In this document: one piece after another, positions 28,238 to 37,459 of the stretch
How positions within the stretch are numbered: position 1 is the first letter of the stretch
Layout: every line of letters begins with the position of its first letter
Origin: Xenorhabdus doucetiae
GTDB taxonomy: Bacteria > Pseudomonadota > Gammaproteobacteria > Enterobacterales > Enterobacteriaceae
DNA length: 64,000 nucleotides
Assembly: GCF_000968195.1 (NCBI RefSeq)
Contig: NZ_FO704550.1
Location: forward strand, 3,472,001-3,536,000
Direction of reading: 5' to 3'
Notes under the pieces: generated by a model
The model's input: the letters and a program-made list of their open reading frames with translations, nothing else
Told to the model about the DNA's origin: nothing
Databases searched by the model: none
Made by a program: the position numbers and the translations under genes

Positions 28238-28966
28238 TCAGCCGTGAGAAATCAACGTACCTTCACTTTCCCCCATCACAACACGACGAAGTGCGCCTGG
28301 TTTGTTCATATTAAAGACCCGAATTGGCAGGTTATGGTCACGAGCCAGCGTAAAGGCCGCCAGATCCATCACTTTCAATTCACGCTCCAATACGTCCTGA
28401 TAAGTGAGCTTATTGTAGAGAACGGCTTCCGGATCTTTTGCCGGATCAGCAGAATAGACGCCATCAACTTTGGTTGCTTTTAACACAACATCCGCTTCGA
28501 TTTCAATGCCACGCAGACAGGCAGCGGAATCTGTTGTGAAGAACGGGTTACCCGTACCCGCAGAGAAAATAACAACACGACCGTGACGCAATAAGCTGAT
28601 CGCCTCAGCCCAGCTATAATTGTCACACACGCCATTTAGTGGGATGGCGGACATCAAACGCGCGTTCACATAGGCGCGGTGCAAAGCATCACGCATTGCC
28701 AGACCATTCATCACCGTCGCCAACATGCCCATGTGGTCACCGACGACACGGTTCATGCCTGCTTCTGCCAAACCGGCACCACGAAACAGGTTGCCTCCTC
28801 CAATAACGACACCGACCTGAATACCCAGCTCAACCAGTTCTTTGATTTCCTGAGCCATGCGGTCTAAGACGCTGGCGTCGATACCAAAACCTTCTGCGCC
28901 TTGCAAGGCTTCTCCACTGAGCTTAAGCAGGATTCTCTGATATACGGGTTTTGCATTGGTTGCCAT
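28238..28966 (-). CDS. pyrH: UMP kinase
   Basis: The 242-residue bacterial UMP kinase (amino-acid-kinase fold) phosphorylates UMP to UDP. It shows the LKLSGEALQGAEGFGID start, the GGGNLFRG nucleotide loop near 57-64 and the VDGVYSADPAKDP segment near 168. It lies in the conserved rpsB-tsf-pyrH-frr order. Confidence 0.98.
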   Translation of the reverse strand: MATNAKPVYQRILLKLSGEALQGAEGFGIDASVLDRMAQEIKELVELGIQVGVVIGGGNLFRGAGLAEAGMNRVVGDHMGMLATVMNGLAMRDALHRAYVNARLMSAIPLNGVCDNYSWAEAISLLRHGRVVIFSAGTGNPFFTTDSAACLRGIEIEADVVLKATKVDGVYSADPAKDPEAVLYNKLTYQDVLERELKVMDLAAFTLARDHNLPIRVFNMNKPGALRRVVMGESEGTLISHG

Positions 28967-29078
28967 GGTGTTCAGTCCTAAGCAGATAAGGATATTGGGG
29001 ATTGATTACGATTCACTCAACGACGACACATCCACGCTATACAGCCCAGATGTCAAAATTCATCATAAGATAAAACAG

Positions 29079-29096
29079 AACCGCCAATCGGCGGCT
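29079..29096 (-). terminator. Hairpin downstream of tsf
   Basis: GCCGCC and GGCGG arms around GATT (minus strand) are followed by TTCTGTTTTATC, 14 bp beyond the tsf stop. It would end or attenuate the rpsB-tsf transcript before pyrH. Confidence 0.7.
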
Positions 29097-29109
29097 CCGT
29101 TCAAGAAAA

Positions 29110-29967
29110 TTAAGACTGTTTGCTCATTGCAGCCACTTCGGCTGCGAAATCAGCTTCAACTTTCTCAATACCTTCGCCCACTTCGAAGCGGATGAAGTTG
29201 ATTACTTTAGCATTGTTTTCTTTCAGCAGATCACCAACCGATTTGCTTGGGTCCATCACGAAGTTCTGACCGGTCAGAGAGATTTCGCCGGTGAATTTGT
29301 TCATGCGGCCAGAAACCATTTTCTCTGCGATTTCGCGAGGTTTGCCAGACTGCATGGCGATGTCCAGCTGGATCTGATGCTCACGCTCAACAACGTCAGC
29401 AGGAACGTCAGTTGGGTTAACATATTCTGGCTTGCTGGCAGCAACGTGCATAGCGATGTGCTTGATCAGCTCTTCGCTTGCGCCTTCAGCCGCAACCAGA
29501 ACACCGATGCGCGCGCCGTGCAGGTAAGAACCCACAGCTTCACCTTCCAGGATAGCAACGCGACGAATGTTGATGTTTTCACCAATCTTCGCAACCAGAT
29601 TAGCGCGCTGTTCTTCGAACTTCGCTTTCAGTGCGTCGATGTCAGCGTTTTTGTCTGCCTTAACGGAAGCGATAACTTCTTTACCGAATGCCAGGAAGCC
29701 AGCATCTTTAGCAACGAAGTCAGTTTCACAGTTCAGTTCAACGATAGCGGCGAATTTAGCATCAGCCGAAACTTCAACCAGAATAACACCTTCAGCAGCA
29801 ACACGGCCTGCTTTCTTAGCCGCTTTTGCTTGCCCTGATTTACGCATGTTATCGATAGCCAGTTCGATATCACCATTTGCTTCAACCAGTGCTTTTTTAC
29901 ATTCCATCATGCCTGCGCCAGTACGCTCACGCAGTTCTTTTACCAGAGCAGCGGTAATGTCAGCCAT
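29110..29967 (-). CDS. tsf: Elongation factor Ts
   Basis: The 285-residue nucleotide-exchange factor for EF-Tu has the N-terminal UBA-like domain with TGAGMMECKKAL near 16-27. The TDFVAK motif that inserts into EF-Tu lies near residue 80 (CETDFVAKD), and the dimerisation and C-terminal modules follow. It is downstream of rpsB with an attenuator hairpin between. Confidence 0.98.
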   Translation of the reverse strand: MADITAALVKELRERTGAGMMECKKALVEANGDIELAIDNMRKSGQAKAAKKAGRVAAEGVILVEVSADAKFAAIVELNCETDFVAKDAGFLAFGKEVIASVKADKNADIDALKAKFEEQRANLVAKIGENINIRRVAILEGEAVGSYLHGARIGVLVAAEGASEELIKHIAMHVAASKPEYVNPTDVPADVVEREHQIQLDIAMQSGKPREIAEKMVSGRMNKFTGEISLTGQNFVMDPSKSVGDLLKENNAKVINFIRFEVGEGIEKVEADFAAEVAAMSKQS

Positions 29968-30056
29968 TTGTTTTATTCCTCGATGTGTCTCGCGGGAAGA
30001 TAATATTCCGCGTGGAAAGTTCTATATCAGATAAAAGTTCTATATCAGATAGATAA

Positions 30057-30078
30057 AGGGGGCCGTGACAGGCCCCCT
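30057..30078 (-). terminator. Attenuator between rpsB and tsf
   Basis: An 8-bp perfect stem (AGGGGGCC/GGCCCCCT, arms 30071-30078 and 30057-30064) is followed on the minus strand by TTATCTATC. The weak T-run suggests partial termination, matching the excess of S2 over EF-Ts known for this operon. Confidence 0.75.
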
Positions 30079-30136
30079 AACCAATATATTTCAATACCTG
30101 GTCAATAAGGGCTCAAACAAAAATGAGCGTGCCTTA

Positions 30137-30862
30137 TTATTCAGCGTCTACCAGACCTTCTTCAGCCTGAACAGCCAGATCTTGAGAACGACCTTCACGA
30201 ACAGCGGTAGCTGCGGCGGTCAGGTACAGTTTAACTGCACGGATTGCGTCGTCGTTACCAGGGATGATGAAGTCAACGCCGTCTGGATCAGAGTTAGTAT
30301 CAACAACAGCGAATACAGGGATACCCAGGTTATTGGCTTCTTTGATAGCAATGTGCTCGTGTTCAGCATCGATAACAAACAGAGCATCAGGCAGACCGCC
30401 CATGTCTTTGATACCGCCCAGGCTGTTTTCCAGTTTGCCAAGCTCACGAGTACGCATCAGCGCTTCTTTTTTGGTCAGCTTGTCAAAAGTACCGTCCTGA
30501 GACTGAATTTCCAGATCTTTCAAACGCTTGATTGACTGACGAACAGTTTTCCAGTTAGTCAGCATACCACCTAACCAACGGTGGTTAACGAAGTATTGGT
30601 CACAGCTCAGTGCAGCTTCTTTGATTGCTTCGCTGGCAGCACGCTTAGTACCAACAAACAGAATCTTACCTTTACGGGAAGCGATTTTGTTCAACTCTGC
30701 CAGTGCACCGTTGAACATTGGAACAGTTTTTTCCAGGTTGATGATATGAACTTTGTTACGCGCACCAAAGATGAAAGGTTTCATTTTTGGGTTCCAGTAA
30801 CGAGTCTGGTGACCGAAGTGAACGCCAGCTTGCAGCATATCGCGCATGGAAACAGTTGCCAT
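30137..30862 (-). CDS. rpsB: 30S ribosomal protein S2
   Basis: The 241-residue S2 begins MATVSMRDMLQAGVHFGHQTR and contains the conserved RWLGGMLTNWKTVRQSI segment near 97-113. It is the first gene of the rpsB-tsf operon. Its 5' leader keeps the segment implicated in S2 autoregulation. Confidence 0.98.
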   Translation of the reverse strand: MATVSMRDMLQAGVHFGHQTRYWNPKMKPFIFGARNKVHIINLEKTVPMFNGALAELNKIASRKGKILFVGTKRAASEAIKEAALSCDQYFVNHRWLGGMLTNWKTVRQSIKRLKDLEIQSQDGTFDKLTKKEALMRTRELGKLENSLGGIKDMGGLPDALFVIDAEHEHIAIKEANNLGIPVFAVVDTNSDPDGVDFIIPGNDDAIRAVKLYLTAAATAVREGRSQDLAVQAEEGLVDAE

Positions 30863-31035
30863 TTTAGACCTCTATAAAGTTAATTGGGGTTATGCCTCCA
30901 CAGATCCCATGACACCGACTCTTTAACTGCGGGTTATTCGTAACAGACCCTCTCAGATGAAAGCCATTCACATCAATGAATTAACCGCATGAGAGCACCC
31001 CGGTGTATGTGCCGATCTGTGTGTGTTATTTACAC
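30863..31035 (-). promoter_or_regulatory. rpsB 5' leader (S2 autoregulatory element)
   Basis: On the minus strand the leader holds GGGGTGCTCTCATG, then ATGGGATCTGTGGAGGCAT and ATAACCCC just before the ribosome binding site (GAGGT). These blocks match what I recall of the E. coli rpsB leader, in which S2 represses its own translation. The rest of the 416-bp gap up to 31278 must contain the rpsB and map promoters on opposite strands; no gene is seen there. Confidence 0.65.
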
Positions 31036-31278
31036 ATAATGAGTTTATTTAGTATCTCTGGCAAATTGCATCAGTTCAGAAACAATTACCTAGAATACCG
31101 GCGCGCTTTATACCATAAACCGCCACCAGACTCCAACATTTGTTACAGCAACATGAACCAAGTTTGAAAGATACGGGTTATATTGGCATCCATTCGGTGG
31201 GCTGATACCATTACCAACAACACTTCCTTTAATTAATATCAAGTAGTCGGTAATTTTCGACTTAAATGGACCCATTTC

Positions 31279-32076
31279 ATGGCTATTTCTATCAAAACAG
31301 AAGAAGACATTCAGAAAATGCGGGTTGCCGGACGTCTGGCAGCCGAAGTTCTGGAAATGATTGAGCCTTATGTTAAGGCAGGTGTCACTACGGGTGAACT
31401 GGATCGTCTCTGCCACAAGCACATCACTGAAAAACAGCAGGCTATTTCAGCGTGTCTGGGCTACCACGGCTTTCCTAAATCGGTGTGCATCTCTGTTAAT
31501 GACGTGGTTTGCCACGGCATTCCCAGCGATGACAAGGTGCTGAAAGAGGGTGATATCGTCAATATTGACGTGACCGTCATTAAAGATGAATTCCACGGTG
31601 ATACCTCCAAAATGTTTATTGTTGGCAAGCCAACCATTCAGGGTGAGCGCCTGTGTCGCATCACACAAGAAAGCCTGTACCTCGCCCTGAAAATGGTCAA
31701 GCCCGGCATCCGTCTGCGTGCCATTGGCAAGGCCATTCAGCAATTTGTGGAGAGCCACGATTACTCGGTAGTCCGCGAATACTGCGGCCACGGTATCGGT
31801 AAAGGCTTCCACGAAGAACCGCACGTTCTGCACTATGATGCGGATGATGGCGGCGTTGTCTTACAAAAAGGCATGGCATTCACCATTGAGCCAATGGTCA
31901 ACGCCGGCGATTTTCGTATCCGCAGCATGAAAGATGGCTGGACAGTAAAAACCAAAGATCGCGGTTGGTCTGCCCAGTATGAGCACACCCTTGTTGTGAC
32001 CGATAATGGTTGTGAAATCATGACATGGCGTAAAGAGGAAGAAGCGCATATCTCTGCGGTATTAGTGAACGCGTAA
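31279..32076 (+). CDS. map: Methionine aminopeptidase (type I)
   Basis: The 265-residue enzyme removes N-terminal methionine from nascent proteins. Metal ligands can be placed: Asp in VNIDVTV, Asp in FHGDTSKMF, His in CGHGIGKGFHEEP, Glu in TIEPMV and Glu in QYEHTLVV. The length and divergence from rpsB match E. coli. The ribosome binding site is weak. Confidence 0.98.
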   Translation: MAISIKTEEDIQKMRVAGRLAAEVLEMIEPYVKAGVTTGELDRLCHKHITEKQQAISACLGYHGFPKSVCISVNDVVCHGIPSDDKVLKEGDIVNIDVTVIKDEFHGDTSKMFIVGKPTIQGERLCRITQESLYLALKMVKPGIRLRAIGKAIQQFVESHDYSVVREYCGHGIGKGFHEEPHVLHYDADDGGVVLQKGMAFTIEPMVNAGDFRIRSMKDGWTVKTKDRGWSAQYEHTLVVTDNGCEIMTWRKEEEAHISAVLVNA

Positions 32077-32243
32077 TTCCCCGCTAGCGCAATTAATTAA
32101 GGTTCCCGGCCAACTCACAGGGAGCCTTAATCGCTGGCAATAATGCCTGTTCATCCTCTCATTTTCTCAGTAATCTGGTCATCGTGGTCTGTTTCCTCAT
32201 GGGCTTTCTCATACATGGGCTTTCTCATAATAGGTTTCTGCAT

Positions 32244-34910
32244 ATGCCAGTCGATATCTCCTTAGCGCAAGCACCCGTTCCTCCCCTTTCTCCGGTGGAG
32301 TTTTCCCACGATGATCTGCAATTTCCTGCCCTTAAACAGCATATTGATGAATTCCAGCTATGGCTTGAGCAGGCATTCAAGGCCGGCATTTCGCCGGATG
32401 CGCTGATTTACACCCGCAGCGACTATATCGATCAGCTTTTAAAGCGACTCTGGCAGGAACAGGGGTTTGACCAGATAACTTCCCTTTCACTGATTGCCGT
32501 AGGGGGCTATGGCCGCCGGGAATTACATCCTCTCTCTGACATTGACCTGTTGATCCTGAGTGAATCGCCATTGACTGAGGAGCAATCAACTCGCCTCGGA
32601 CAACTGATTGCCCTGCTTTGGGATATCCGCCTTGAAGTCGGCCACAGTGTCAGAACATTCGAAGAATGCCAGCAAAAAGGCCTTTCCGATCCGACTATCG
32701 CGACTAACCTGATTGAATCCCGCTTAATTTGTGGGGACTTACCACTATTTCTGCGATTGCAGAAATATATTTTCAGCGATGATTTTTGGCCGTCAGCTCA
32801 ATTTTTCGCCGCAAAAATTGCGGAACAACAAGAACGCCATCAACGCTATCACAGTACCAGTTACAATCTGGAGCCTGATATCAAAAGTAGCCCCGGTGGG
32901 TTACGCGATATTCACACCTTACTTTGGGTCGCTCACCGCCATTTTGGTGCCACCTCCTTAGATGAAATGGTCAATTTTGGTTTCCTGACCCAGGAAGAAC
33001 GCAACGAACTGAACGAATGTCAGGCGTTTCTCTGGCGCATCCGGTTTGCGCTTCATCTGGTTGTTAACCGTTATGATAACCGGCTGTTGTTTGAACGCCA
33101 GTTCAGTGTCGCCCGACTGCTCGGCTATGAAGGAGAAAGAAATCAGCCTGTCGAGCGAATGATGAAAGATTTTTATCGCGTGACCCGTCGCGTCAGTGAG
33201 CTGAATAACATGCTGCTGCAACTGTTTGATGAAGCCATTTTGGCCTTGCAGCCCAATGAGAAACCCCGTCCCCTGAACAGCGAGTTTCAATTGCGGGGAA
33301 ACCTGATCGATCTCATTGATGCAACCCTGTTTAGCCGTGATCCCACGTCAATATTGCGCCTGTTTTATCACATGGCTGAATATCGTGACATTCAGGGGAT
33401 CTATTCGACGACACTGCGCCAACTGCGTTATGCCCGCAGAAACCTGAGCACGCCTTTGTGTGAGTTCCCCGCCGCCCGAAAAATATTTATGGCTATTCTG
33501 CGCCATCCCCATGCCGTTACCGGAGCGTTACTCCCCATGCACCGGCATAGTGTATTAGGCGCTTATATGCCATTTTGGAGCCATATTGTCGGCCAGATGC
33601 AGTTTGATCTTTTTCATGCTTATACGGTTGACGAGCACACTATCCGCGTACTGCAAAAACTGGAAAGTTTTGCCGATGAAAACAACCGGGTTATTCATCC
33701 GCTGTGTGTTGAACTTTATCCGCGTCTCCCCCAACCAGAGCTGTTGCGGCTGGCGGCTTTTTTCCATGATATTGCCAAAGGGCGCAATGGTGATCATTCT
33801 GAGCTGGGTGCCAAAGATGCCTTCGTATTTGCCCAACAGCATGGCCTGACCAACCATGAAGCAGAATTAGTGGAATGGCTGGTTCGCGACCACTTACTGA
33901 TGTCAGTGACGGCGCAGCGACGGGATATCCAAGATCCTGAGGTGATCCAGCAATTTGCCGGCCAGGTTAAAAACCAAAACCGTCTTAATTACTTAGCCTG
34001 CCTCACCGTCGCAGATATTTGTGCTACCAACGCCAAACTCTGGAATAGCTGGAAACAGAGCCTGATACGTGAACTCTATTTCGCCACGGAAACCCAATTG
34101 CGCCAAGGGATTCAAAATACCCCTGATTTACGGGAGCGCATCCGCAATAATCGCATACAAGCGTTAACGCTTCTGCGGCAAGAAAATATCGACGAGCAGC
34201 GGTTACACCATATCTGGAACCGTTGCCATGCGGATTATTTCCTGCGTCATACCCCTGATCAATTAGCGTGGCACGCCAGCCACTTACTCCACCACACCAT
34301 CCACCAAACTTTTCTGGAACCTATGGTACTCATCAGCACCGCATTTTCTCACGGCGGGACAGAAATTTTTATTTGGTGCCAAGATCGGCCTTCGCTTTTT
34401 GCCGCCGTTGTTGGGGAGTTGGACAAGCGTAATTTAAGTGTTCACGATGCCCAAATCTTCACCAACCGGGATGAAATGGCGATGGATACTTTTGTTGTGT
34501 TGGAGCCTAACGGCCATCCGCTGGCATTTGACCGCCATGAACCTATCCGGCAAGCCTTACTGAAAGTCGTAAACGATCCTCATCCTAACGTCCCAAAGGC
34601 ACGCAATCTGCCGGCCAAATTGCGCCATTTTAACGTTCCCACCAAGGTTAACTTTATACCCAGCAAAAATGCTCGCCGTACTTATATGGAATTGATCGCG
34701 TTGGATCAGCCCGGATTATTGGCACGGGTGGGGAATATTTTCGCTGAATTAGATATTTCCCTGCACGGCGCCCGCATTACGACCATCGGTGAACGTGTCG
34801 AAGACTTTTTTGTCTTAGCGGATAAAGATCAAAACGCATTACATCAAAAAATAAGGGATGAATTATCAGAAAGGTTGACAGAAACCCTCGACACACGGGA
34901 TAAACTATAA
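32244..34910 (+). CDS. glnD: Bifunctional uridylyltransferase/uridylyl-removing enzyme GlnD
   Basis: The 888-residue nitrogen sensor modifies PII proteins GlnB and GlnK in response to glutamine. It has a nucleotidyltransferase domain with GGYGRRELHPLSDIDLL near 75-91 and an HD hydrolase domain (FFHDIAKGRNGDHSE near 505). Two C-terminal ACT domains follow, with the end motif HGARITTIGERVEDFF. The ATG at 32244 fits the E. coli start; in-frame GTG 32184 and ATG 32199 would add unconserved residues. It sits between map and dapD. Confidence 0.97.
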   Translation: MPVDISLAQAPVPPLSPVEFSHDDLQFPALKQHIDEFQLWLEQAFKAGISPDALIYTRSDYIDQLLKRLWQEQGFDQITSLSLIAVGGYGRRELHPLSDIDLLILSESPLTEEQSTRLGQLIALLWDIRLEVGHSVRTFEECQQKGLSDPTIATNLIESRLICGDLPLFLRLQKYIFSDDFWPSAQFFAAKIAEQQERHQRYHSTSYNLEPDIKSSPGGLRDIHTLLWVAHRHFGATSLDEMVNFGFLTQEERNELNECQAFLWRIRFALHLVVNRYDNRLLFERQFSVARLLGYEGERNQPVERMMKDFYRVTRRVSELNNMLLQLFDEAILALQPNEKPRPLNSEFQLRGNLIDLIDATLFSRDPTSILRLFYHMAEYRDIQGIYSTTLRQLRYARRNLSTPLCEFPAARKIFMAILRHPHAVTGALLPMHRHSVLGAYMPFWSHIVGQMQFDLFHAYTVDEHTIRVLQKLESFADENNRVIHPLCVELYPRLPQPELLRLAAFFHDIAKGRNGDHSELGAKDAFVFAQQHGLTNHEAELVEWLVRDHLLMSVTAQRRDIQDPEVIQQFAGQVKNQNRLNYLACLTVADICATNAKLWNSWKQSLIRELYFATETQLRQGIQNTPDLRERIRNNRIQALTLLRQENIDEQRLHHIWNRCHADYFLRHTPDQLAWHASHLLHHTIHQTFLEPMVLISTAFSHGGTEIFIWCQDRPSLFAAVVGELDKRNLSVHDAQIFTNRDEMAMDTFVVLEPNGHPLAFDRHEPIRQALLKVVNDPHPNVPKARNLPAKLRHFNVPTKVNFIPSKNARRTYMELIALDQPGLLARVGNIFAELDISLHGARITTIGERVEDFFVLADKDQNALHQKIRDELSERLTETLDTRDKL

Positions 34911-34947
34911 CAAGACTCTCTTAACAGAAATTAGGAACCGCATACTC

Positions 34948-35772
34948 ATGCTGCAATTACAAACGACTATCGAAACTGCGTTTGAAAACCGCGTAAACAT
35001 CACTCCAATGACGGTTGACAATGCAACCCGCGCTGCCATCAATCAGGTTATTCAAATGCTGGACAGCGGCAAACTACGGGTCGCCGAAAAAGTCGATGGA
35101 AAGTGGATAACGCATCAATGGTTGAAAAAAGCGGTACTGCTTTCCTTCCGCATTAATGACAATCAGGTGATGGAAGGCGCTGAAAGCCGCTATTTCGATA
35201 AAGTCCCGATGAAATTTGCTGACTATGATCAGGCACGTTTCGAAAAAGAAGGATTCCGTGTCGTGCCTCCTGCGGCGGTCCGCCAAGGCGCCTATATCGC
35301 CCGCAACACCGTACTGATGCCCTCTTACGTCAACCTGGGTGCTTACGTGGATGAAGGCAGCATGGTAGACACTTGGGCCACCGTCGGCTCCTGTGCCCAG
35401 ATCGGTAAAAATGTCCACTTATCCGGCGGCGTTGGCATTGGTGGTGTTCTGGAACCATTGCAGGCCAACCCAACCATTATCGAAGACAACTGCTTTATCG
35501 GCGCACGCTCTGAGATTGTCGAAGGCGTTATCGTCGAAGAAGGCTCCGTGATCTCAATGGGTGTTTACATCGGCCAAAGCACCAAAATCTATGATCGCGA
35601 AACCGGTGAAGTCCATTATGGCCGCGTCCCTGCGGGTTCTGTCGTGGTATCCGGTAACCTTCCGTCGAAAGATGGCAGCTACAGCCTGTATTGCGCCGTT
35701 ATCGTGAAAAAAGTTGATGCCAAGACCCGTGGCAAGGTGGGGATTAATGAATTGCTGAGAAATATTGATTAA
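34948..35772 (+). CDS. dapD: 2,3,4,5-tetrahydropyridine-2,6-dicarboxylate N-succinyltransferase
   Basis: The 274-residue enzyme acts in the succinylase branch of lysine and diaminopimelate synthesis. Hexapeptide repeats form a left-handed beta-helix at about 100-235 (GAYVDEGSMVDTWATVGSCAQIG region). The length matches E. coli. A hairpin follows the stop. Confidence 0.98.
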   Translation: MLQLQTTIETAFENRVNITPMTVDNATRAAINQVIQMLDSGKLRVAEKVDGKWITHQWLKKAVLLSFRINDNQVMEGAESRYFDKVPMKFADYDQARFEKEGFRVVPPAAVRQGAYIARNTVLMPSYVNLGAYVDEGSMVDTWATVGSCAQIGKNVHLSGGVGIGGVLEPLQANPTIIEDNCFIGARSEIVEGVIVEEGSVISMGVYIGQSTKIYDRETGEVHYGRVPAGSVVVSGNLPSKDGSYSLYCAVIVKKVDAKTRGKVGINELLRNID

Positions 35773-35788
35773 ATTTAAAAATAACTGA

Positions 35789-35808
35789 GCCACCCCTTTG
35801 GGTGGCTA
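35789..35808 (+). terminator. Hairpin after dapD
   Basis: AGCCACCC and GGGTGGCT form a perfect 8-bp stem with a CTTT loop 17 bp after the stop. No strong T-run follows, so termination strength is uncertain. Confidence 0.65.
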
Positions 35809-35852
35809 TAGCCATAAAGAATATCTATAAAAAAACAGCATATTATTCACAT

Positions 35853-36254
35853 TCAAGCCGCTTTTTTCCCTTTTGAACAGGCTTTCATAATCCTTTCAGT
35901 CAGATCCTGCTCAATCTTTATTTCAAAGTCGGTAAATAAAGCAATGGGTTTGACATTTTTTCCATTCTTTTCCAACCGCACAAGGCCATGCCGATTAAGT
36001 GTTTTTAACGTCGTTGACAAATTGCTCGGTTTTCTTCCTGAAAGCCCAGAAAGTTCGGCTATGGTTTCTGGCTTTTGCTCATCCATCATACGAAGTAAAG
36101 CAATATTGTTTTCACTCAATACTTGTGCCAGTGCTATCATAGACGTAAACCAAACCTTAGGTTCATCGGGTTGTGGTTTATATTCACCCTTAGCGATTGC
36201 CAATATACGTTTACGAATAAGCTCTTCATTCATTACGCCGATGAGTGCTTTCAT
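35853..36254 (-). CDS. Winged-helix DNA-binding protein, probable orphan antitoxin (TumA/HVO_A0114-like)
   Basis: The protein is 133 residues. The middle (about 45-105) reads as a MarR/ArsR-like winged helix: IALLRMM, then PETIAELSGLSGRKPSNLSTTLKTLNRHGLV. The family resemblance is to small regulators that serve as antitoxins beside TumE/DUF6516 toxins. No toxin gene is visible on either side; the 228 bp upstream has no ORF of that kind. ATG 36254 with GAGG eight bases before is chosen over GTG 36287. The gene is absent from this spot in E. coli. Family assignment is by resemblance only. Confidence 0.6.
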   Translation of the reverse strand: MKALIGVMNEELIRKRILAIAKGEYKPQPDEPKVWFTSMIALAQVLSENNIALLRMMDEQKPETIAELSGLSGRKPSNLSTTLKTLNRHGLVRLEKNGKNVKPIALFTDFEIKIEQDLTERIMKACSKGKKAA

Positions 36255-36482
36255 TTTGCTAACCTCTAGTCCATGTTCATAATCCACGATTAAAGCTCCA
36301 TTTTTGTTATGAGCTAATCATATGTATGTTGATTGATGATTTCAAGCAATGTATTTGTTTTAATTTTTATGTGGATACGCTTAAATCCCATTAACCCATT
36401 GACTTTTAACGATAACGAAATGGATAATAAATCCACTATTTTTTGCCTTTTCTATTTCATTTAGATGACTAGGTGGCGCGCT

Positions 36483-36869
36483 ATGTACGATAATCTGAAA
36501 AGTTTGGGGATCACACATCCTGAAGATATTGATCGCTATAGCCTCCGTCAGGAAGCGAATAACGATATTCTGAAGATTTATTTCCGCAAGGATAAGGGCG
36601 AATTCTTCGCCAAGAGCGTTAAATTTAAGTACCCACGCCAGTTAAAGACCATCTCTGACGATCATTCAAGCCAAGGTTACAAAGAAATCAAGGAGATCAA
36701 TACTAACCTGCGTTATGTGATTGAAGAGTTGGATCAGATTTGCAAACATGATCAGATTGAAGTGGATTTGAAACACAAGATCCTCGACGACTTGCGTCAT
36801 CTTGAACATGTCGTGGCAAATAAAATTGCAGAAATTGAAGCCGATTTGGAAAAGCTGACCCGTAAGTAA
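36483..36869 (+). CDS. yaeH: UPF0325 family protein YaeH
   Basis: The 128-residue protein is nearly identical in layout to E. coli YaeH: MYDNLKSLGI at the start, RYSLRQEANNDILKIYF near 18-34 and a helical C terminus ending EADLEKLTRK. Its function is unknown. The ATG at 36483 has AGGTGG seven bases upstream; an earlier in-frame ATG at 36465 is unlikely. This is the last gene of the dapD-side core block. Confidence 0.95.
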   Translation: MYDNLKSLGITHPEDIDRYSLRQEANNDILKIYFRKDKGEFFAKSVKFKYPRQLKTISDDHSSQGYKEIKEINTNLRYVIEELDQICKHDQIEVDLKHKILDDLRHLEHVVANKIAEIEADLEKLTRK

Positions 36870-36886
36870 TGGTATCCGCTTGTCAT

Positions 36887-36937
36887 ACACCGCTTATCCG
36901 CCCACATTCTCGAACCCGATAAAGGCCTAAGCGGTGT
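36887..36937. terminator. Inverted repeat between convergent yaeH and yqcA
   Basis: Perfect 10-bp arms ACACCGCTTA (36887-36896) and TAAGCGGTGT (36928-36937) enclose a 31-base loop between two convergent genes. This position also marks where two regions that are far apart in E. coli meet. Confidence 0.4.
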
Positions 36938-36947
36938 AATCATTGAC

Positions 36948-37394
36948 TTACAACAACGTCCCCCACTCCTCAATCCAGCCTTGGGCAAAGACTTCAGGTT
37001 CGGCGACCTCAATCGCATCAATCCGAAGCACCTCGCCAATGCGTTTGGCGCCCTGTTCCTGTAACAGGTTATCAAATGTGCAGCCACCGCCACAAAAAGT
37101 GTCGTAACTACTGTCGCCCAGCGCAATCACGCCATAGCTCAGATCGGGCTGGTAGCCCAACTTATCACTCAATTCGCTATACAGCGGCTGGATATTGTCA
37201 GGCAGATCGCCTTGCCCCGTGGTTGAGGTCACCACTAAGACAACTTGCTGCAAATACGGTTGCCATTGCGCTAAAGTTGCCTCTTCAAAAATGGCAACCT
37301 CATGTCCTTGCTGCTCTAGGATCTGCTGCGCTTCTTCCGCAACCGCCAGCGCATTGCCATAAACTGTACCAACGAAAATACCAATTTTTGCCAT
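36948..37394 (-). CDS. yqcA: Flavodoxin-like protein YqcA
   Basis: The 148-residue MioC-type short flavodoxin has an FMN phosphate loop FVGTVYGNA at residues 6-14 and flavin loops STTGQGDLPDN and GDSSYDTFCGGG. It is an electron carrier of unclear partner. ATG 37394 gives the family length; an upstream ATG at 37433 adds 13 unconserved residues. It follows truC as in E. coli. Confidence 0.92.
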   Translation of the reverse strand: MAKIGIFVGTVYGNALAVAEEAQQILEQQGHEVAIFEEATLAQWQPYLQQVVLVVTSTTGQGDLPDNIQPLYSELSDKLGYQPDLSYGVIALGDSSYDTFCGGGCTFDNLLQEQGAKRIGEVLRIDAIEVAEPEVFAQGWIEEWGTLL

Positions 37395-37459
37395 AAATAT
37401 TGATCTCTTTAACCGGTTTGATACTGTGTTCATTCATGATGTGTTCATTCATGATGTGT

